Part shown: piece by piece, positions 51,124 to 59,246 of the stretch
Layout of the letters: each line of letters starts with the position of its first letter
Numbering within the stretch: position 1 is the first letter of the stretch
NCBI RefSeq assembly: GCF_900187405.1
Contig: NZ_LT896716.1
Span: forward strand, 930,001-994,000
DNA length: 64,000 nucleotides
From: Geobacter sp. DSM 9736
GTDB taxonomy: Bacteria; Desulfobacterota; Desulfuromonadia; Geobacterales; Geobacteraceae
Reading direction: 5' to 3'
Notes under the pieces: generated by a model
The model's input: the letters and a program-made list of their open reading frames with translations, nothing else
Database searches by the model: none
What the model was told of the DNA's origin: nothing
Position numbers and translations under genes: made by a program

Positions 51124-51634
51124 TACCAAAGACTGTTTTCCATGGCGTTTCCGGAAGGGGCTCATTGGCGGCAACTTCCAGTTGTTTCTGTGCAGCAGCC
51201 TGCACTGTCGTCGTCTGCTGTTGCATTATCCGGGCAATTCTCGTCGCATATATATTCCGCTTAGACGGTGTCCGGGAGTTGTAGCATCCGACAGCGGCCC
51301 ATCCGTACCCATAGTCGCGGATGCATTGCGCAAGCACCCAGGCTCCCACTTTGACATTGGTGCACGGATCTGCCAATGCATCCCACTGGATGCCGATCTT
51401 CCGCAGAGCTGGCGCCCATACCGAGTTAACCTGCATCACGCCGAAGTCGTAACTGCCGTTGGTGTTGTAGTTGATTGCAACAGGGTTGAAGTTGCTCTCC
51501 TGTTTGGCGATGCTCCAGAGGATTCTTGGAGAGACCCGGTAAATTGTCCCTGCCTCCTCGAAGCAGAAAGAATGGGCGACCCCATTGGGACAGGCTGCAA
51601 CGCCGAGCAATAGGGTAAGGATGTACCTCCGCAT
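51110..51634 (-). CDS. Lytic transglycosylase
   Basis: Start at ATG 51634 (MRRYILTLLLGVA) after GGAGGG. The 174-residue product has a signal peptide, then the SLT fold: the catalytic glutamate in SIAKQESNFNP, then GSYDFGVMQVN and AVGCYNS. It cuts peptidoglycan locally to let the conjugation channel pass, as VirB1-type enzymes do. It is the first transfer-operon gene in this part of the window and overlaps the NusA-like gene. Confidence 0.92.
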   Translation of the reverse strand: MRRYILTLLLGVAACPNGVAHSFCFEEAGTIYRVSPRILWSIAKQESNFNPVAINYNTNGSYDFGVMQVNSVWAPALRKIGIQWDALADPCTNVKVGAWVLAQCIRDYGYGWAAVGCYNSRTPSKRNIYATRIARIMQQQTTTVQAAAQKQLEVAANEPLPETPWKTVFGNDHR

Positions 51635-51810
51635 TAACCCTCCATACCATAATCTATAAGGGGGGAAGGTTGTTGAGGCGGAATTGAGAGGCGGGCTTTG
51701 GCAGGTGTCTCTAAGAGGAGTACGCTTTGATAATTTGAACGCCAAAGTAGGGTAGTCTAGAAAAGTAAAATAAGAGCAAAAGCGAAGGGGCAGGGAAAGA
51801 AGGCAACAAT

Positions 51811-53073
51811 CTAAACATTGTGTTTTTGTTCCTGTGTAGTCATCTCCTTTTTTAGTTTTTCCAGATGATTAGACCATTTGGTCAGAGCCGCTTTTTTTTC
51901 CTTGTCATAATGGTGGCGGTCGTAGATTTTCTTTACCCCCTCCAGACTGTGATTCAATACTGCTTCCGCATGGCGCTCAGGAACCTTTAACGCCGCCATT
52001 CCGGTCCGTGCCGTCCGTCTCAGATCATGGGGGGTCCAGCGGGGGAGACCAAAATAATTGGGATTATAGTGCTGGATATGATGCGCCAGGGTATTGGTTC
52101 TTACTGGGCCCTCGGCACTTCGGCTGGCCGGGTAGATGAAATCTTTCGAAGGTAGAATAAGAGATTTTGCAAATGGAGTCAGAAACACCCGGTGATCGCG
52201 TGGATTTTTCTTTCCCTTCCGGCATTCCGTTTTTATTCGCTGCCAAGGAATGGTCCACCAATCGCCGTCGATTTCGCTAACATGCATGCCCGCCACTTCT
52301 CCAGGACGCTGAGCAGTAACCAGAATGAACATCAAGGCGTTTTTCACAATGGTGTTCCCGCCAGGAGAGAGGAGATAGGGGAGAACAACCTTTTTTAGCT
52401 CATCATCACTTAATGTCCGTTCCCTGTCATTTGGAGTTGCTGCCGGAACAGCAAGTCCCACTTCCGAAAAAGGATTGTATTCCACCATCTCCCGGCGAAG
52501 GGCGTACGTGAACATGGCTCTGGCTGCCAAAAGGACATTTCGCGCTGCTCCCGGCTTTTTCGCTGCTATTGTTTCGATCAGATCTATCGCGTCCCGCCTG
52601 CGGATACCCGATACTGCCCGCTCACCCCAAACCGGTATCAAATGTTTTTCAAGGCGTTCATCCTGGTGCTTTACCGATCTCTCGACCAGATGAGTTTTGA
52701 TATGGGCAACATATTTCGACTTCAGCTTCTCCACCGACAATTTTTCAGGCTCCGGGGGAGTTGGTTCCGGTTCTGGGGCTGGAGCTTGTGGATCGACACC
52801 TGATTTGACCAGTGCATATGCCTCAGCATATTTCTGCCGGGCATCAGCCAGTGGTGTGTCGGGAAGAGGACCGTACACCCCCAAGTTGAGGAAACGTCGC
52901 TTGTCGTCGAAGCGATACATGTAAAAAAAGGTAATTATCCCCGTCTTGCGGACGCGGATTCCAAAACCATGACCTTCTCGAAGATCATATTCTTTCGGAG
53001 GTGGGTTTTTGGTTGCCTGAGACTTTAATGCCTTAAGGTAAACATCAGTGAATTTGCCTTTGAACTCTGGCAT
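51811..53073 (-). CDS. Tyrosine integrase of the ICE
   Basis: The 420-residue protein has a P4/DUF4102-type arm-binding N-terminal domain (YDLREGHGFGIRVRKTG), a core-binding domain and the catalytic domain with the arginine of TAQRPGEVAGM, the HDLRR box, the late histidine in LNHSL and the tyrosine in KKIYDRHHY. ATG 53073 has a weak ribosome site. It recombines the element with the 3' end of a tRNA gene; a tRNA-Cys 3' fragment lies 180 nt upstream. Three 11-bp repeats lie between them. Confidence 0.95.
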   Translation of the reverse strand: MPEFKGKFTDVYLKALKSQATKNPPPKEYDLREGHGFGIRVRKTGIITFFYMYRFDDKRRFLNLGVYGPLPDTPLADARQKYAEAYALVKSGVDPQAPAPEPEPTPPEPEKLSVEKLKSKYVAHIKTHLVERSVKHQDERLEKHLIPVWGERAVSGIRRRDAIDLIETIAAKKPGAARNVLLAARAMFTYALRREMVEYNPFSEVGLAVPAATPNDRERTLSDDELKKVVLPYLLSPGGNTIVKNALMFILVTAQRPGEVAGMHVSEIDGDWWTIPWQRIKTECRKGKKNPRDHRVFLTPFAKSLILPSKDFIYPASRSAEGPVRTNTLAHHIQHYNPNYFGLPRWTPHDLRRTARTGMAALKVPERHAEAVLNHSLEGVKKIYDRHHYDKEKKAALTKWSNHLEKLKKEMTTQEQKHNV

Positions 53074-53088
53074 AATTTAGGTGACTCC

Positions 53089-53120
53089 CGCGTGGCCTCG
53101 CGTGGCTTCCGCGTGGCCTC
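53089..53120. repeat. Three adjacent 11-bp direct repeats
   Basis: CGCGTGGCCTC (53089-53099), CGCGTGGCTTC (53099-53109) and CGCGTGGCCTC (53110-53120) follow one another at about one helical turn. They lie just upstream of the integrase start. They are good candidates for integrase or excisionase arm-binding sites, or for autoregulation. Confidence 0.7.
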
Positions 53121-53255
53121 TTTTTGATTGGCAAACAGAAAAACAGCCCTAAACAGCGTGAGACACAACATAGGTTAAAAAGACATAAACGTCAATAAGA
53201 ATAAATGGTTAGGTGTGCATGAAGAGACACACTGAAACATCGGGAAAAAGCCTCA

Positions 53256-53307
53256 GAAGGGTCTGCAAAACCTTTATTCAGCGGTTCAAATCCGCTCGCC
53301 GCCTCCA
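53256..53307 (+). other. att site: 3' fragment of tRNA-Cys (ICE right end)
   Basis: The sequence contains the anticodon loop CTGCAAA in an anticodon stem, the T arm AGCGG-TTCAAAT-CCGCT, the acceptor strand CGCCGCC and TCCA. The 5' half (D arm and 5' acceptor strand) is not present upstream. This is the signature of a tRNA-Cys 3' end left by integration. The intact tRNA-Cys should lie at the other end of the element, outside the window on the left. Confidence 0.85.
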
Positions 53308-53316
53308 CAAACAATC

Positions 53317-53352
53317 AAAGGAACTGGTCAAACTGACCAGTTCCTTTTTTTA
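53317..53352 (+). terminator. Terminator after the tRNA fragment
   Basis: AAAGGAACTGGTCA-aac-TGACCAGTTCCTTT forms a near-perfect stem followed by a T run. It is the former tRNA terminator and also lies at the 3' end of the leftward helicase gene. Confidence 0.9.
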
Positions 53353-55749
53353 TTCTGAGCCCCCAACATCCTTCCAGAAGTCGGCTACGTCAGCCAGAAT
53401 CTTCTCTGAAACAAGCTCGGTAACCTTTGAATCGTACCAGTCTGCCGGCATCGATCCGGCATAAGTCGCTTCCGTAAATCTGCGGTCCATTAGGATGATG
53501 AGCCCACGATCAGTTTCGGAACGGATGATCCTTCCCGCAGCCTGAACCGCTTTTGCCATTGCGGGAATCGTGTACGCGTAGTCAAACCCCGCTCCATATG
53601 TACGCTCGTAATATTCCCTCATCTGTTCCCGTTCCAGATCGTAGTTCGGAAGCGGCGGTCCGACTACGAAGGCTCCAATTGCCATTTCCCCCGGATAATC
53701 GATTCCTTCGGAAAAGGAGCCTCCCTGCACCGCAAATACGATTGTCGGAATCTCCCCCTTTAGCTGTTCCAGGATCGTCTGAATTTCCTGCGGTTTCATG
53801 CTCCGCCCCTGTCTTGCGACGGTGAATCCTGTGGCCGGTTTGAAAAGAGCAGCCACCCTTTCCAGGAAGTCGAAACTAGGAAGGAAAACAAGGTAGTTGC
53901 CGCGGCGCAAAGCCGTTATCCGCTGCACTGCCTGAGCAATTTTGGCGTAATTCCGCTCCCGAAGCGAGTACTTGGTGGATACCTGCGGTATGATGAGGAG
54001 CTTGCGCCGATCCTTCGGGAAGGGGCTCAGGAACTCGGCGGTGTTAGTTGTCTCCGTGTCCAGTCCCGACAGCCTCATGTAGTATTCAAAGGGCTTGAGC
54101 GTCGCAGAAAAGGCAACCACTTGACGATAATCCCTGTAACGTTCCCTGAGCATTTGTGATGGATCGCAGCAAGTGATCTTTACAGTTCCGCCGGGACCGT
54201 GAGGATAAAATGTGGTGAAGAATTCTTTTCTTTCCGTGTCGGCAGCATAGTCAAGGGCTTCCGTGAACTCGGACCAGTAGAGTGCGAGCTGCAGGACAGG
54301 GTCCTGCCGCCCTATTTCGGTGTCAGACTCCAGGTAGCGGGAAAGGAGCATCCGGAGACGTGCGTCCTGCTCGGTGAAGAGTCTGACTGGTGGATCGATA
54401 ACCGTCGGTGCGGCACCTCGGCCTTCGCCACAAGACCTTATCGTCTCGATGCAGCCGTCTAAAACAGATTCGGTCTCATGCCTAAGGCGGGGCGGAAGCC
54501 TCCCGAGTTCGCTCCGCATCTTCTCAAGGACAACCGAAGAGAGCGCCGGCGAATAGCTCTCCATGGCCCTGGAGGGCAGGTTATGAGCTTCATCTATTAT
54601 GAGGTTCGGCTTCCCTGTGTTGTCAATGCGGATTTCCGCCCCGCGCCACAGTGCCGAGCGGGAACCGAAGACATAGTTGTAGTCGCAGATGACGACATCC
54701 GCTTCTCGCACCACTTCAATCTGCAGTTCGAATGGGCATACCTCGTACCGCTCGCCTATCTGTCGAAAGATGCGTGCTTTCAGGCGCCGTTTCTTTGAGA
54801 GGAGAGCGGCGATTCCTTGCTCGTGGAACTTCGTGTAGTAGTCCCGGGCATACTCGCAGTACTCGGGGTTGCAAAGCGGCTCGTTCTTGAAGCATATCTT
54901 ACCTTTAGCGGTAATGGTAAGGGCTTTCACCCTGGAGCCGGTTTGGTGGAAACGGCTTATTGCGTCCTCGGCGACGGAGTGCTGGCTGTTCTTCGGGGTG
55001 ACATAGATGACGTTATGGCCCCGGCTCAATGCCTCTCTCAGTACGGGATGAAGTACGCCGACTGTCTTTCCGAGACCCGTCGGGGCTTGAATGAGCATCG
55101 GTTTTGCTTTCATCATCCCCATCTCGATCTCTTGCATGAGTTCGATCTGCCCAGGTCTCGCATGGCCGAAGGGGAATTCGAGACCCGCTGCTGTTTTCCG
55201 GCGACGTGCAGCACGTTTTTCGGCCTGCTGTGTCTCAGCGAGCAGCTCGTCGAGGCGACGGTCGAGCCAGCTTTCATAGTGAGAAATATCGAGCGACAGT
55301 TCGAGGTCGTACGACTCCGCGCTCCTCGACGAAACGAGATGGAAAGAGAGGGTGGGTAGCACCTTATTTTCCCGCCAGTGGAAGTAGCCGTATGAAAGTA
55401 GCTGAAGGCCGTAGGGGTGAGACATCGGGTCGTCTTCGAGCCTGCGCCGAAGTTCCCGGATGTTGAAGCTGCTTTTGATCTCTTCTATTTTAGGCGGGTC
55501 GTGCCGGAATATTCCATCCATACGACCTTCGATGCGGAACGAGTAGCCGCGGCGCTCAAAGGAGGCGGTCACGGCGACTTCGGCCTGGTAAAGACAATCA
55601 AGCCTCTTGCGTTCCCTCTGGATGCGGGCGTGTATCTCCTGCCCTTCAGCGGCAGATCGTCCGTACCCGGAGTGCGGCTCTATGCTACCCCGGCGGGGGG
55701 AGGGGACGGCGAAGGTGCGAAGCGGCAGAACGACTTCTATGAAAGCCAC
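53350..55749 (-). CDS. Nuclease-XPD-type helicase fusion
   Basis: The 799-residue protein has an N-terminal PD-(D/E)XK domain (RMDGIFRHDPPKIEEIKSS with D and E-x-K) and a C-terminal XPD/DinG-like SF2 helicase. Walker A is APTGLGKT, the four Fe-S cysteines are in ICFKNEPLCNPEYCEY and VCPFELQ, DEAH is in IIDEAHNLPS, and motif VI is AAGRIIRSETDRG. Related helicases act in DNA repair on 5'-3' substrates. The nuclease domain would cut after unwinding. The GTG start at 55749 has a weak ribosome site. This is the first chromosomal gene beyond the element. Confidence 0.8.
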   Translation of the reverse strand: MAFIEVVLPLRTFAVPSPRRGSIEPHSGYGRSAAEGQEIHARIQRERKRLDCLYQAEVAVTASFERRGYSFRIEGRMDGIFRHDPPKIEEIKSSFNIRELRRRLEDDPMSHPYGLQLLSYGYFHWRENKVLPTLSFHLVSSRSAESYDLELSLDISHYESWLDRRLDELLAETQQAEKRAARRRKTAAGLEFPFGHARPGQIELMQEIEMGMMKAKPMLIQAPTGLGKTVGVLHPVLREALSRGHNVIYVTPKNSQHSVAEDAISRFHQTGSRVKALTITAKGKICFKNEPLCNPEYCEYARDYYTKFHEQGIAALLSKKRRLKARIFRQIGERYEVCPFELQIEVVREADVVICDYNYVFGSRSALWRGAEIRIDNTGKPNLIIDEAHNLPSRAMESYSPALSSVVLEKMRSELGRLPPRLRHETESVLDGCIETIRSCGEGRGAAPTVIDPPVRLFTEQDARLRMLLSRYLESDTEIGRQDPVLQLALYWSEFTEALDYAADTERKEFFTTFYPHGPGGTVKITCCDPSQMLRERYRDYRQVVAFSATLKPFEYYMRLSGLDTETTNTAEFLSPFPKDRRKLLIIPQVSTKYSLRERNYAKIAQAVQRITALRRGNYLVFLPSFDFLERVAALFKPATGFTVARQGRSMKPQEIQTILEQLKGEIPTIVFAVQGGSFSEGIDYPGEMAIGAFVVGPPLPNYDLEREQMREYYERTYGAGFDYAYTIPAMAKAVQAAGRIIRSETDRGLIILMDRRFTEATYAGSMPADWYDSKVTELVSEKILADVADFWKDVGGSE

Positions 55750-55971
55750 ATGAACCCCGGGATGATATGCGCATTACCTGCCGCATGAGGGAAGGTGAAC
55801 ATCGAATCTTTGCAGTACAGCTGAGTTATAAATGGAAAGTTTGAATATGGAGGAGACGAATGTATCAGCATTGCCTGGACAAGTCCAGGGTCGTAGGAAT
55901 GACCCGGAGAGTGGGCGCGGCGGGGTCCCGCTTTGTGTTTTATGACGGTGGTGGACGGTATTCGCCTCTGC

Positions 55972-56205
55972 CTAGAAGTCTTCCGGAATTGTCCTGACGT
56001 CTTTCGCAGTCAGGTAAAGGTCCAGTTCCGCCTCATAGCTTCCCTCGAAGGCATGGTTGATCCTCTTCCGCTGCCACTCTTCGACGAAATAATCGTGCCC
56101 CGAAGAGCAGACAAGAGGCTCGTCGCTTCGCAATTTCGAATCAAGGCAGTGTTTCTGTTCTCCGCACTGTGGGCACTGATAATGAACACAAACCATCGTC
56201 TGCAT
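55972..56205 (-). CDS. Small zinc-ribbon protein
   Basis: A 77-residue protein starting MQTMVCVHYQCPQCGEQ, with CPQC, CSSGHDYF and a short helical C-terminal part (YLTAKDVRTIPEDF). GGAGG precedes the start at 56205. The Cys4 or Cys3-His arrangement suggests a zinc ribbon. Function unknown; perhaps a transcription-linked or regulatory protein. Confidence 0.6.
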   Translation of the reverse strand: MQTMVCVHYQCPQCGEQKHCLDSKLRSDEPLVCSSGHDYFVEEWQRKRINHAFEGSYEAELDLYLTAKDVRTIPEDF

Positions 56206-56410
56206 TAGTACCTCCTGAAGGACGAGGAGAGCTACTGGTCTGGAAAATGGATAACGTCGTAATTATATCATCCCGGCGACACGCTTGCGGTAGTTCTCCC
56301 TTTACTGTCTCATGCTGAACTGTTTTTCCTGGACAACTGTGGCGAAAGCGGGTATACCGCAAACTTCCTTCCCGGTTGAATTCTCCTCCGCCGCTACGGA
56401 GATGCACCTC
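56206..56410 (+). other. Divergent intergenic region
   Basis: About 200 nt between the zinc-ribbon gene (left) and fxsA (right). No strong hairpin is seen. It presumably carries both promoters. Confidence 0.3.
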
Positions 56411-56803
56411 ATGCTGACAAGACTCTTTATTGTATTTGCCGTAGTTCCGGTAGTGGAACTCTATGTGCTGATAAAAATCGGAAAAGTTATCGGCGCCTGG
56501 GAGACTGTTGCCATCCTTCTGGCGGTGAGCTTCGTGGGAGCGTGGCTCGTGAAACACCAGGGTTTTGCAATTATCTCCCGGATTCAAGCAGAACTGGCCT
56601 TCGGTCGGCTTCCTGCCGCCGAATTGCTGGAGGGTTTCCTGATTCTGGTCGGTGGCATCCTTCTCCTCACCCCCGGCTTCCTTACCGATTTACTCGGTAT
56701 CTTCTGCATCCTTCCTGCCGGAAGGCATATCCTAAAGCGAAACCTGAGGCGTTGGCTTGAGCAACGGCTTGACCGGGGCGCACTTGTAATCCGCCGTTAT
56801 TGA
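56411..56803 (+). CDS. fxsA: FxsA family membrane protein
   Basis: Start at ATG 56411 (MLTRLFIVFAVVP); a nearby ATG at 56402 adds three residues. The 130-residue protein has the FxsA pattern: VVELYVLIKIGKVIGAWETV, GRLPAAELLEGFLILVGG and LLTPGFLTDLLGIF. Three or four membrane segments are predicted. In E. coli FxsA affects exclusion of phage T7 by F plasmids; its physiological role is unknown. Confidence 0.9.
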   Translation: MLTRLFIVFAVVPVVELYVLIKIGKVIGAWETVAILLAVSFVGAWLVKHQGFAIISRIQAELAFGRLPAAELLEGFLILVGGILLLTPGFLTDLLGIFCILPAGRHILKRNLRRWLEQRLDRGALVIRRY

Positions 56804-56900
56804 TCTTATATACCTGACGCGTAACAGGTACCAAGAGGCTGAATCAGTCATGGTGTCCTACGGAGCGATCGCAGCATGACTGGAGTCTGGAGAAAAAAGG

Positions 56901-56928
56901 TTGACAAAACCCCATACGGATGTATCAT
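56901..56928 (+). promoter_or_regulatory. Promoter of the riboswitch operon
   Basis: TTGACA (56901-56906), 16 nt, TATCAT (56923-56928). The transcript would start near 56935, just before the first riboswitch. Confidence 0.7.
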
Positions 56929-56947
56929 TCAAAAAAATTTAAGAGAT

Positions 56948-57030
56948 AGACGATAATACTCAACCATCCGCGAGGATGGGGCGGAAAGCCTATAGGGTCT
57001 CTCAGAGACAGCCGGGTTGCCGAAATATCG
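56948..57030 (+). ncRNA. GEMM-I riboswitch 1, cGAMP type
   Basis: The aptamer has the GEMM-I layout: P1b CCATCC-gcga-GGATGG with a GNRA tetraloop, the core GGGGCGGAAAGCC, a second stem GGGTCTC...GAGAC, and GCCGGGTTGCCGAA. The sequence is very close to the Geobacter GM0970-type cGAMP (GEMM-Ib) riboswitch as I remember it. The 3' strand is shared with the following terminator, so ligand binding should prevent termination. Confidence 0.8.
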
Positions 57031-57056
57031 CAAGGATATTCGGCCCCGGCTTTTTT
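57011..57056 (+). terminator. Terminator of riboswitch 1
   Basis: GCCGGG-tt-GCCGAAATATC-gcaa-GGATATTCGGC-c-CCGGC followed by TTTTTT. The left arm is part of the aptamer. Confidence 0.9.
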
Positions 57057-57157
57057 GTTATCTTGATTTTTTAAATTGGAGGGCCTTAAAGCAGGGGGTA
57101 GTCCCCGTATCCTGCCAGACGGGTGAGCCTGAAGGGCATCCCAAACAATTGGTGTTA

Positions 57158-57238
57158 CACGATAATACTTAACCATTCGCGAGGATGGGGCGGAAAGCCT
57201 ATAGGGTCTCCCTGAGACAGCCGGGTTGCCGAATGTCA
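57158..57238 (+). ncRNA. GEMM-I riboswitch 2, cGAMP type
   Basis: A near-identical copy of the first riboswitch, differing at a few positions (CCATTC-gcga-GGATGG uses a wobble pair; GGGTCTCCCTGAGAC in the second stem). Conserved: GGGGCGGAAAGCC and CCGGGTTGCCGAA. The copy lies about 210 nt after the first and its terminator lies before the LysM/L,D-transpeptidase gene. Confidence 0.8.
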
Positions 57239-57264
57239 CCTTGTCAGTCGGTCCCGGCTTTTTT
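57220..57264 (+). terminator. Terminator of riboswitch 2
   Basis: GCCGGG-tt-GCCGA...TCGG-tc-CCGGC followed by TTTTTT. It is the last barrier before the gene at 57350. Confidence 0.85.
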
Positions 57265-57349
57265 GCGTCAGGAGAAGTCAACATTCTTAAGAAATGCAGC
57301 TAAAAGTCGCCCTCGTTAGTATCAGTCAATCAACAAGAAAGGCTCTGTA

Positions 57350-58660
57350 TTGCCCATGCGCAGAACCGTTGAACTGTCTTCCCTTAATCGGGTCTATCTT
57401 CAAGTTTTGATTATGTTATTCCTATTCCTTAATGGATGCGCCGTTACAAGCAGTGTCAAAGAGCAGATATCATTTGTCCCAACCTACCCTGAAAGCGCTA
57501 TAGAACGAAACCGCTTTTCAGTTGAAAAAGGTGACGACCTGATCGGCAGGTTAGCGATCATGAGGGTAGAAAAGGGAGATACTCTGCCGGATATAGCAAG
57601 GCACTTCAGCCTCGGGATAAACGCTATCAGTGCTGCCAATCCGGGGGTGGACGTATGGGTGCCCGAGGCAGGAGAACGCATCATCCTGCCCCTGAGCTTC
57701 ATCCTGCCGAATGCCCCTCGTAAAGGTATTGTCGTGAACCTCGCCAGCATGAGGCTCTTTCAATATAAAGGGAACGGTGCAGTTTCCACTTACCCGGCCG
57801 GTGTCGGGACCAGGGAACGACCCACACCTACCGGTCAGATGCATGTGAAGCGCAAGGTATCCCGGCCTACCTGGTACGTGCCGGCTTCAATTGCCGAAGA
57901 TTACCGAAAGAAGGGAGATCCCCTGCCGGCGGAAGTCCCGCCGGGACCTATGAACCCGTTGGGAGAATGCGCTCTCTATCTGAGTAAGTCGAGTTATCTG
58001 ATCCACGGTACCAACAAGCCTGCAAGCATCGGGCTTAAAGCTACCAACGGCTGCCTGAGGCTCTATCCGGAAAACGTGAAGACACTTTACGATGAGACTC
58101 CTCTGAATACGCCTGTAGTCATTGTGAATCAGCCATACCTCATAGGTCAGCGCGGTGGAGTCCTGTATATGGAGGCCCATGCACCCCTGGAAGATTCGGG
58201 AGCTTCCGAACTGGACAAAATATTTTCAAAGCTGAGAGAGCTTGAGAAGAAAACGGGACAGACGCTGGACTGGAAAAAGGTTAACGAAGTGAAAGCGGAG
58301 GCCCGAGGGATTCCAGTTCCGATCCTGAATTTAAACGGAGCAAGTGAAACAGAGGCTGAGACTATAGAAATCAAGCACCCGGAGAAGTTGTACGGCAGCC
58401 CTGAAATCCCTGAACTGAAGCTGGAGGGTTGGTATGTTCTCGCTGCCGATGTGCGGGACGAGATCGAGGCTCGGAGAACTGCCGCCATAATCAACCACCA
58501 GGGACCGCCTATCCCGGCAAGGGTGTTGTCGAAGAGCAACGGCTACCGCGTGCTTGCCGGTCCTTTCAATGACATGAATGGAGCCAAGGACGCTATGAAA
58601 CGTTTGAAGATCGATCTGGGAATAGAGGGTATTCTTGTTGAACCGGTAAGTAGCTTATAA
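57350..58660 (+). CDS. LysM / L,D-transpeptidase lipoprotein
   Basis: The TTG start at 57350 (LPMRRTVELSS, first residue Met) follows AAAGG; an ATG at 57356 is the alternative. The 436-residue product has a lipobox (FLNGCAVT), a LysM-like segment (VEKGDTLPDIARHF), then a YkuD L,D-transpeptidase domain with RPTPTGQMHV, LIHGTNKPASIG and the active-site ATNGCLRLYPENVK (Cys about residue 236). A C-terminal SPOR-like segment (GWYVLAADVRDEIEA...RVLAGPFNDMNGAKDAM) follows. It would cross-link peptidoglycan or attach proteins to it at the outer membrane. Confidence 0.9.
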   Translation: MPMRRTVELSSLNRVYLQVLIMLFLFLNGCAVTSSVKEQISFVPTYPESAIERNRFSVEKGDDLIGRLAIMRVEKGDTLPDIARHFSLGINAISAANPGVDVWVPEAGERIILPLSFILPNAPRKGIVVNLASMRLFQYKGNGAVSTYPAGVGTRERPTPTGQMHVKRKVSRPTWYVPASIAEDYRKKGDPLPAEVPPGPMNPLGECALYLSKSSYLIHGTNKPASIGLKATNGCLRLYPENVKTLYDETPLNTPVVIVNQPYLIGQRGGVLYMEAHAPLEDSGASELDKIFSKLRELEKKTGQTLDWKKVNEVKAEARGIPVPILNLNGASETEAETIEIKHPEKLYGSPEIPELKLEGWYVLAADVRDEIEARRTAAIINHQGPPIPARVLSKSNGYRVLAGPFNDMNGAKDAMKRLKIDLGIEGILVEPVSSL

Positions 58661-58759
58661 GCAGGTTTGCAGGGCAATACGAGCGGAAGGGGGTGATTGA
58701 AGAGGGAGAAGTGCTTGTGGTGAACTAAAGACAGAAATTTACAAAAGGAGGAATGAGAG

Positions 58760-59101
58760 ATGAAGAAATGTCTGCTGGTGATTTCTATGCTGCTTGTTTT
58801 GGCTGCCATGACGGGTTGTGCAACTTCTCGTGAACTTGAAAGGGTACAGGCGCAGGAGCAACTGATCGATGCGAAAGCTGAGCGGGCGTTGCAGGATGCA
58901 CAGGCGGCCAAGGCGGCAGCTGATGCGGCGAAGTTGCAGGCAGATGCTGCCGTTGCCCGTGCCGACGATGTTGTGAAGTTGGCGGAGGAAAGGGAAAGAA
59001 TTGCAGCTGAAAAGGAAAGAGTCGCGGCGGAAAAGGAAAGAGTTGCAGAGGAAAAGGCGGCCAAAGCTGAAGCTGCTTTCCGGAAATCGATGCAGAAGTA
59101 G
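58760..59101 (+). CDS. Lpp-like alanine-rich coiled-coil lipoprotein
   Basis: A 113-residue protein with a lipobox (AAMTGCATS) then a continuous Ala-rich coiled coil (heptad pattern from residue 25 on, with EKERVAAEKERVAEEKA). The C terminus is FRKSMQK, ending in lysine as in Braun's lipoprotein, whose terminal lysine is joined to peptidoglycan by L,D-transpeptidases. AAGGAGG precedes the ATG. It lies between two L,D-transpeptidase genes, so it is a natural substrate. It is longer than Lpp (78 residues) and would give a wider periplasmic gap. Confidence 0.8.
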   Translation: MKKCLLVISMLLVLAAMTGCATSRELERVQAQEQLIDAKAERALQDAQAAKAAADAAKLQADAAVARADDVVKLAEERERIAAEKERVAAEKERVAEEKAAKAEAAFRKSMQK

Positions 59102-59122
59102 GCCCTTTGGTGCTGATGATGT

Positions 59123-59143
59123 GGCAGGGTCGCGAGCCCTGCC
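59123..59143 (+). terminator. Hairpin after the Lpp-like gene
   Basis: GGCAGGG-tcgcgag-CCCTGCC lies 20 nt after the stop. No T run follows, so it may be an mRNA-stabilising hairpin, which would raise the level of this protein over its neighbours. Confidence 0.55.
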
Positions 59144-59246
59144 ATATCATCATCCACCAGTCGTATGTCCGGGCATTGTGAATTGCTGCGTTTCTCTAGG
59201 TCAGGCGGATCGTACAACAATATGATCCTTCTCAAGGAATTAGTAG

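Noticed and set aside
53233-53307. An intact tRNA-Cys gene
   Set aside because: The D arm and 5' acceptor strand are absent; only the anticodon, T arm and acceptor 3' strand can be recognised.
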